DNA of 35,451 nt from Spirochaetia bacterium. Lineage in GTDB: Bacteria; Spirochaetota; Spirochaetia; Treponematales; Breznakiellaceae. The number at the start of each line of letters is the position of its first letter. Positions within the stretch are counted from its first letter, which is position 1. The notes under the pieces were generated by a model. The model was not told the origin of the DNA. It did no database searches and saw only the letters and a program-made list of their open reading frames with translations. The stretch spans positions 1 through 35,451 of the forward strand of contig BNUX01000024.1 in assembly GCA_025997675.1 (NCBI GenBank). The letters are read 5' to 3'. Positions 31,648 to 35,451 of this stretch are shown piece by piece. The translations under genes and the position numbers were made by a program.

Positions 31648-32731
31648 ATGATGAATATAACACGATACGCCCGCCGGCGCCTTTGTCTTGCCGCCCTCGG
31701 CATGGCCCTGAATCTCCCCGGCGCCTTCGCTTCACCGGAGCTTGACTGGGGGATGGTCCCCTACGCTACCCGCATCGATAAGTACGAATCCATCGGTACC
31801 GCCTTTGGAGAAGGGATCGTGATACGGAACGGTTTGATCATCGGCACGACACCGGAAGATGAAGCGGGCCGCTGGAATCTGCTCAAATCCTCCGCCGCAG
31901 TAAACCCCGGTAATTCTGGAGACCGAAAGAAGCGAACTCCGGTACTGGCGCAGAACCAGCTATAGCCATCATATCCTGGCAAATACTTCCAACCAGGTAT
32001 TTGAGACTTCGGTTCCCCTGCCGGGACCGTATAAATCAATACAAAAGCGGATCGTCCAAGCCCTTGGGGAGGAGTATGAGCAAGCCATGGAAGCCCTGTT
32101 TGGTGCCGCACCGGAATACCTCACGGGTCCCAATAACCGGCGCTTGATCAACGAATCAGTATCATCATCCTTTCCCGCACTGGAAATGGTGGATAAAGAT
32201 GACGATAACTGGTACCTTTCAAGCCGGTACGCAAGCAAATACACCCTGCCTGATGACGGTCAAATTGCCCGGGATTCGCTTTACCCTTTCGCCATTTACA
32301 AGATCACCCGCCCCCGGTCGGTTTCCCTGAAACAGATCAATACGGAGCCCCGGTATATTCTGGATATGATTCTGCAGAACATCCGCCGGGAGCGCACCCT
32401 TGCGGGAATCGATAAGTACCGGATTCTCTCTTATGGGGACCCCATAGAGACATCCGAATACCGGGACGCCCTGGGCCGCTCCTGGATTGCCGCCATGTGG
32501 CTTATCGAATATAATGATTCGGTGCTGATCATGTATATCCTGCCCCTGGCCGACGGCCCCGCCATGATCAGTACCTTACAGACCAGTTCCCGGCGGCGGA
32601 AATCTGAATGGGATTTACGGAAACTCTGCGATCATCTCCAAACCACCTATTCGGCTTCTTCCTTTGAGGAATGGAATGAATTTATCGCCCTGAATGTCGA
32701 ACCTTCGATTCGACATTCCCAGCTTCCTTAG
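31648..32731 (+). pseudogene. Secreted trypsin-like serine protease-related gene, disrupted
   Basis: The 5' part has a signal peptide (about residues 1-28, ending GAFAS) and reaches SSAAVNPGNSG, the active-site Ser segment of trypsin/DegP-like proteases, then goes out of frame to a stop at 31965. A second frame, open from about 31904, continues as LETERSELRYWRRTSYS and runs to 32731 as a 270-residue C-terminal part. The switch lies near 31916-31920, and the sequence that should follow GNSGG is missing, so this is a deletion with frameshift rather than a single-base error. The TATATAGAG-rich DNA upstream may be its promoter. Confidence 0.7.
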
Positions 32732-32907
32732 TAACTTCAAATTCAACAGGAAGCCCGACGCAAACAGGAGCCTTAATTTCTCCAATAAATATCAAAAAAT
32801 TCATTGGTGATATCTTCAAAGGCGGTTAGGTTGTTTTCACGTAATGCATCATACATTTGCTTCCCCCTTCTCGCCTCAAGTGCATCATACACGATCGTTT
32901 TTTTCAT
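32682..32907 (-). pseudogene. Short minus-strand ORF with apparent frameshift
   Basis: From ATG 32907 the frame reads MKKTIVYDALEARRGKQ, continues through MYDALRENNLTAFEDITNEF and stops at 32773. After the T-run near 32790-32800 (minus strand), the next frame gives LIFIGEIKAPVCVGLPVEFEV and runs to a stop at 32682. The second frame has protein-like composition, so a one-base insertion in the homopolymer is likely. Family unknown. It overlaps the 3' end of the protease remnant. The remaining gap to ddl (32908-32976) shows no gene. Confidence 0.4.
32692..32718. repeat. Perfect 10-bp inverted repeat at the end of the protease remnant
   Basis: GAATGTCGAA (32692-32701) and TTCGACATTC (32709-32718) flank a 7-nt spacer, just before the stop at 32731. 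There is no T-run, so it is not a standard terminator, though it may still form a 3' hairpin. Confidence 0.6.
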
Positions 32908-32976
32908 TTTCTTTATAGAGCATCTCAACAGCGCCACCAATTTTGCGACAAGGAAGGCAATAATTCATTCAAAAGC

Positions 32977-34071
32977 TTAGCCGATGTAACTGGTTTTCAG
33001 CTTCTTTTCCTTCTTATAGCGCCGGATGGCCAAATCTATCAGAGTATTGATCAATTCAGTGTAAGAAATTCCACCGGCTCCCCACAATTTGGGGTACATG
33101 CTTATCCGGGTAAAGCCCGGCATGGTGTTGATTTCGTTGACCATAATGGTGTTGTCCTCTTTGAGGAAAAAGTCTACCCGGGAAAGGCCCTCGCAACAGA
33201 GGGTTTGAAAGGTTTTGATCCCCAGCGCCTGGATTTTTTTGATGATCCCCTTGGGCAAGTCGGCGGGAATCTTCAGGATGGCGCCGTTTTCGTCCAGGTA
33301 TTTGGATTCGTAGGAGTAGAACTCGTGGGTGGGGATCACTTCCCCGGGAAGGGATGCGGTGACCTCTTCGTTGCCCAGGATCGCGCACTCAATCTCCCGG
33401 CCCTTGATGAATTCCTCAAGGATAATTTTGGTGTCGTAGGCAAAGGCGTTCCTGACCGACTTCTCGTACTCCCCTTCGTTATGGACCTTGCTGATGCCTA
33501 CGGAGGAACCCATGTTGGCGGGTTTTACGAAAAGCGGCAGACCCAGGGTCTTGACGACTTTTTTGAAGGGCGGGACCGGCTCGTGGGATTGCAGGGTCAG
33601 GAAGCGGCCGATGGGGATGCCCGCGTCCCGGAGGAGGCGCTTCATCACGTCCTTGTCCATGCCCACGGCGGAGCCTAAAACGCCGGGGCCCACAAAGGGG
33701 ATGTCCGCCAGTTTCAGGAGGCCCTGGACGGTGCCGTCTTCGCCGAAGGGGCCGTGGAGGATGGGGAAAATTACGTCGATGGACTTCTCCTTCGTGATAT
33801 CCGTGAGGTTGGAAATCTGGCCGCCGCTTTGGGGGGCCAGGACCACGGCGTCGCTGGACTGGTTGAGCCGTATCCGCTTGGGGTCATCGGCGTTGAGGAG
33901 AAACCCCGCGCCCTCGTTCAGGAGCCACCGGCCGCTTTTGTCGATGCCGATGAGGACGGGGTTGTACTTTTTCCGGTCAATGGCGTCGAATACGTTTTTT
34001 GCCGATTGGAGGGAAACCTCGTGCTCGGCGGATTTGCCGCCGAACAGGATACCTACGTTGATTTTTTTCAT
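32977..34071 (-). CDS. ddl: D-alanine--D-alanine ligase
   Basis: The 364-residue protein starts MKKINVGILFGGKSAEHEVSL, the typical Ddl N terminus. It also has FPILHGPFGEDGTVQGLL, PLFVKPANMGSSVGISKV (ATP-grasp), EEFIKGREIECAILGN, SRVDFFLKED and MVNEINTMPGFTRISMYPKLW with the metal-binding Glu-x-Asn. It makes the D-Ala-D-Ala dipeptide for peptidoglycan. GGAAG lies about 10 nt before the ATG, and a TATAAT -10 box farther upstream gives a normal leader. It marks the return to core chromosome after the accessory block. Confidence 0.96.
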   Translation of the reverse strand: MKKINVGILFGGKSAEHEVSLQSAKNVFDAIDRKKYNPVLIGIDKSGRWLLNEGAGFLLNADDPKRIRLNQSSDAVVLAPQSGGQISNLTDITKEKSIDVIFPILHGPFGEDGTVQGLLKLADIPFVGPGVLGSAVGMDKDVMKRLLRDAGIPIGRFLTLQSHEPVPPFKKVVKTLGLPLFVKPANMGSSVGISKVHNEGEYEKSVRNAFAYDTKIILEEFIKGREIECAILGNEEVTASLPGEVIPTHEFYSYESKYLDENGAILKIPADLPKGIIKKIQALGIKTFQTLCCEGLSRVDFFLKEDNTIMVNEINTMPGFTRISMYPKLWGAGGISYTELINTLIDLAIRRYKKEKKLKTSYIG

Positions 34072-34095
34072 TCTGCAAATACTTCCTTTAAATCA

Positions 34096-34101
34096 ATTAT
34101 A
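34096..34101 (-). promoter_or_regulatory. -10 box of ddl
   Basis: The minus strand reads TATAAT about 24 nt before ATG 34071, with GGAAG between. This conventional layout contrasts with the leaderless-type promoters in the window. The -35 is weak. Confidence 0.5.
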
Positions 34102-34161
34102 CAGCCGGGCAGAACAGTGACCGGGATGGTAAACCTCTTGCCCTTAGTATAGAGGTAATCC

Positions 34162-34190
34162 TTGTACATTACAATCAGGTATGATATAAA
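34162..34190 (+). promoter_or_regulatory. Promoter of tag, leaderless geometry
   Basis: TTGTAC (34162-34167), a 17-bp spacer and TATAAA (34185-34190) are followed after 5 nt by ATG 34196. The family's N-terminal Cys is residue 6 of this start, so a later start is excluded. Confidence 0.6.
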
Positions 34191-34195
34191 TAGGT

Positions 34196-34759
34196 ATGGA
34201 ACTTGTCCGCTGCCCCTGGTGTCTCGGGGATGATGACTACATCCGCTACCACGATAAGGAATGGGGGCGGCCTCTGAAGAATAACCGGAAACTTTTTGAG
34301 CTCCTGATCCTGGAAGGCGCCCAGGCGGGGCTTTCCTGGCTTACCATCCTGAAGCGAAGAGGCGGCTACCGGGAGGTCTTTGATGGGATGGACCCGGGAA
34401 GCATCGCGGGGTACGGGGATAAGGATATTGAGCGCTGCATGGGGGATGCCCGGATTATCCGGAACGGGCGGAAGATACGGTCGGCCATCGAAAATGCCCG
34501 GGCTTACCTTGCCATGATGGAGGGGCGGACTTCTTTTTCCAAGTGGCTGTGGAACTGGGTGGATGGGGAGCCCATTGTGCATCACTATAAAACCATGAAG
34601 GAAATCCCGGCAACCACGGAACTTTCGGATAGAATATCGAAGGAACTGAAACAGAAGGGCTTTTCCTTTGTGGGGTCCACCATTGTGTATTCCTTCATGC
34701 AGTCCGCCGGGCTGGTAAACGATCATTTGATACATTGTTTCTGTAGGAGCGAAAGATAA
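34196..34759 (+). CDS. tag: DNA-3-methyladenine glycosylase I
   Basis: The 187-residue protein matches Tag along its length: RCPWCLGDDDYIRYHDKEWG, LLILEGAQAGLSWLTILKRR (with the catalytic-pocket Glu), IVHHYKTMKEIPATT and SFVGSTIVYSFMQSAGLVNDHL. The N-terminal Cys and the C-terminal HCFC supply the structural zinc site. It removes 3-methyladenine from alkylated DNA. It begins a short operon with metA 6 bp downstream. Confidence 0.95.
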   Translation: MELVRCPWCLGDDDYIRYHDKEWGRPLKNNRKLFELLILEGAQAGLSWLTILKRRGGYREVFDGMDPGSIAGYGDKDIERCMGDARIIRNGRKIRSAIENARAYLAMMEGRTSFSKWLWNWVDGEPIVHHYKTMKEIPATTELSDRISKELKQKGFSFVGSTIVYSFMQSAGLVNDHLIHCFCRSER

Positions 34760-34765
34760 ACAACT

Positions 34766-35451
34766 ATGCCGATTAAGATTCCCCGGACCCTGCCCGCCTA
34801 TGATGAACTGCGGGAAGAAAATGTTTTTGTTATAACCGAAGACCGTGCGGAACTCCAGGATATCCGGCCCCTTAAGGTGGGGATTGTGAACCTCATGCCT
34901 ACCACGGTGGATACGGAAATACAGTTGCTGCGGCTTTTGGGGAACAGCCCCCTGCAAGTCGACATCAGTTTACTCCGCATGGGGAGCCATGAATCCCGGA
35001 ATGCGCCGCCGGGGCATCTGGATAAGTTTTATGTTAATTCCGAGGATATTATCCGCCAAAATATCCGCTATGACGGCATGATCATCACCGGGGCGCCGGT
35101 GGAGACCCTGCCTTTTGAGGAGGTGGACTATTGGAACGAGTTGGCGGCGATACTGGACTATTCCGCACGGTATGTCTGGTCCACCCTGCATATCTGCTGG
35201 GGCGCCCAGGCGGGGCTGTACCACCGGTACGGGGTTCCGAAGCTGGTATTGCCTAAAAAGCTCTTCGGCGTATTCCCCCACGGGGTGAACGAGCGGAATA
35301 GCACCCTGTTCCGGGGCTTTGACGACGAATTTCTCGCCCCCCAGTCCCGGCATACCGAAAGCGACCGGCAGGCCATTGCCTCCATACCGGAGCTGACCAT
35401 CGAGTCGGAAACCGATGAGGTGGGGGTCTTTTTTGTTACTGCCCGGGAGGG
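34766..35451 (+). CDS. metA: Homoserine O-acyltransferase MetA (5' part; predicted acetyl-CoA specific)
   Basis: The gene starts at ATG 34766 and runs open off the window end (228 codons of about 305). MPIKIPRTLPAYDELREENV, RPLKVGIVNLMPTTVDTE and FDDEFLAPQSRHTE match MetA. The catalytic Cys144 is in STLHICWGAQAG. In YDGMIITGAPVE the Glu113 aligns with position 111 of E. coli MetA (Gly in TGAPLG). In this family Glu there goes with acetyl-CoA use and Gly with succinyl-CoA, so it probably makes O-acetylhomoserine for methionine synthesis. Confidence 0.94.
   Translation, partial: MPIKIPRTLPAYDELREENVFVITEDRAELQDIRPLKVGIVNLMPTTVDTEIQLLRLLGNSPLQVDISLLRMGSHESRNAPPGHLDKFYVNSEDIIRQNIRYDGMIITGAPVETLPFEEVDYWNELAAILDYSARYVWSTLHICWGAQAGLYHRYGVPKLVLPKKLFGVFPHGVNERNSTLFRGFDDEFLAPQSRHTESDRQAIASIPELTIESETDEVGVFFVTARE

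Noticed and set aside
34175..34957. 260-residue minus-strand ORF at the window end
   Set aside because: It is antisense to tag and metA, both securely identified.

Overview
The window looks like a chromosomal segment of a spirochaete, most plausibly a Treponema-type organism of moderate-to-high GC such as those from insect guts. This is inferred from family make-up and style only: several envelope genes with signal or relaxed lipoprotein signals, a LysM-M23 peptidase beside a bifunctional-nuclease/UVR gene, and an acidic-tailed membrane sensor protein. No rRNA or tRNA gene was seen to anchor the taxonomy.

Bases 1-22473 are mostly ordinary, densely packed chromosome. In order: a tandem-repeat array (121-246); a two-TM protein with an acidic repeat tail; a leftward set of polyprenyl diphosphate synthase, DUF151/UVR nuclease and LysM-M23 peptidase; a DUF4143 ATPase with operator-like repeats; a rightward run rlmE, two-subunit class I fumarase/tartrate dehydratase, xth, rhomboid, envelope protein and metallophosphoesterase lipoprotein; a proline operon proA-proB-proC; a second array (14202-14411); a leftward operon of XRE-cupin regulator, acyl-CoA ligase and PHP phosphoesterase; a divergent DRB0094-type RNA ligase; a large M16 metalloprotease; and an unrecognised protein followed by a clear terminator.

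Bases 22474-32976 are accessory. After two hairpins and a third array (22647-22835) comes a type IIG restriction-modification gene, translationally overlapped by an AT-rich ApeA-like HEPN gene. Then follows a trail of small genes (toxin-antitoxin-like pairs, UPF0175, orphan ORFs) interleaved with at least four short sequences homologous to the 3' end of the type IIG gene. Several genes here are broken: a nucleotidyltransferase, a DUF3368 toxin cut after about nine codons, a rhuM gene with an in-frame stop, a trypsin-like protease with internal loss, and a frameshifted minus-strand ORF. An apparently intact UPF0175-DUF3368 pair lies among them. Bases 32977-35451 return to core genes: ddl, tag and the 5' part of metA.

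Three signals stand out. (1) Three separate intergenic arrays with unrelated sequences share an exact 21-bp period (two helical turns) and an AAC...GTT dyad core, which mutates in ways that keep the dyad. (2) The repeated type IIG 3'-end fragments suggest step-by-step stacking of accessory genes behind a restriction-modification gene. (3) At least six promoters place the -10 box 5-8 nt before the start codon with no Shine-Dalgarno sequence, suggesting that leaderless mRNAs are common in this organism.
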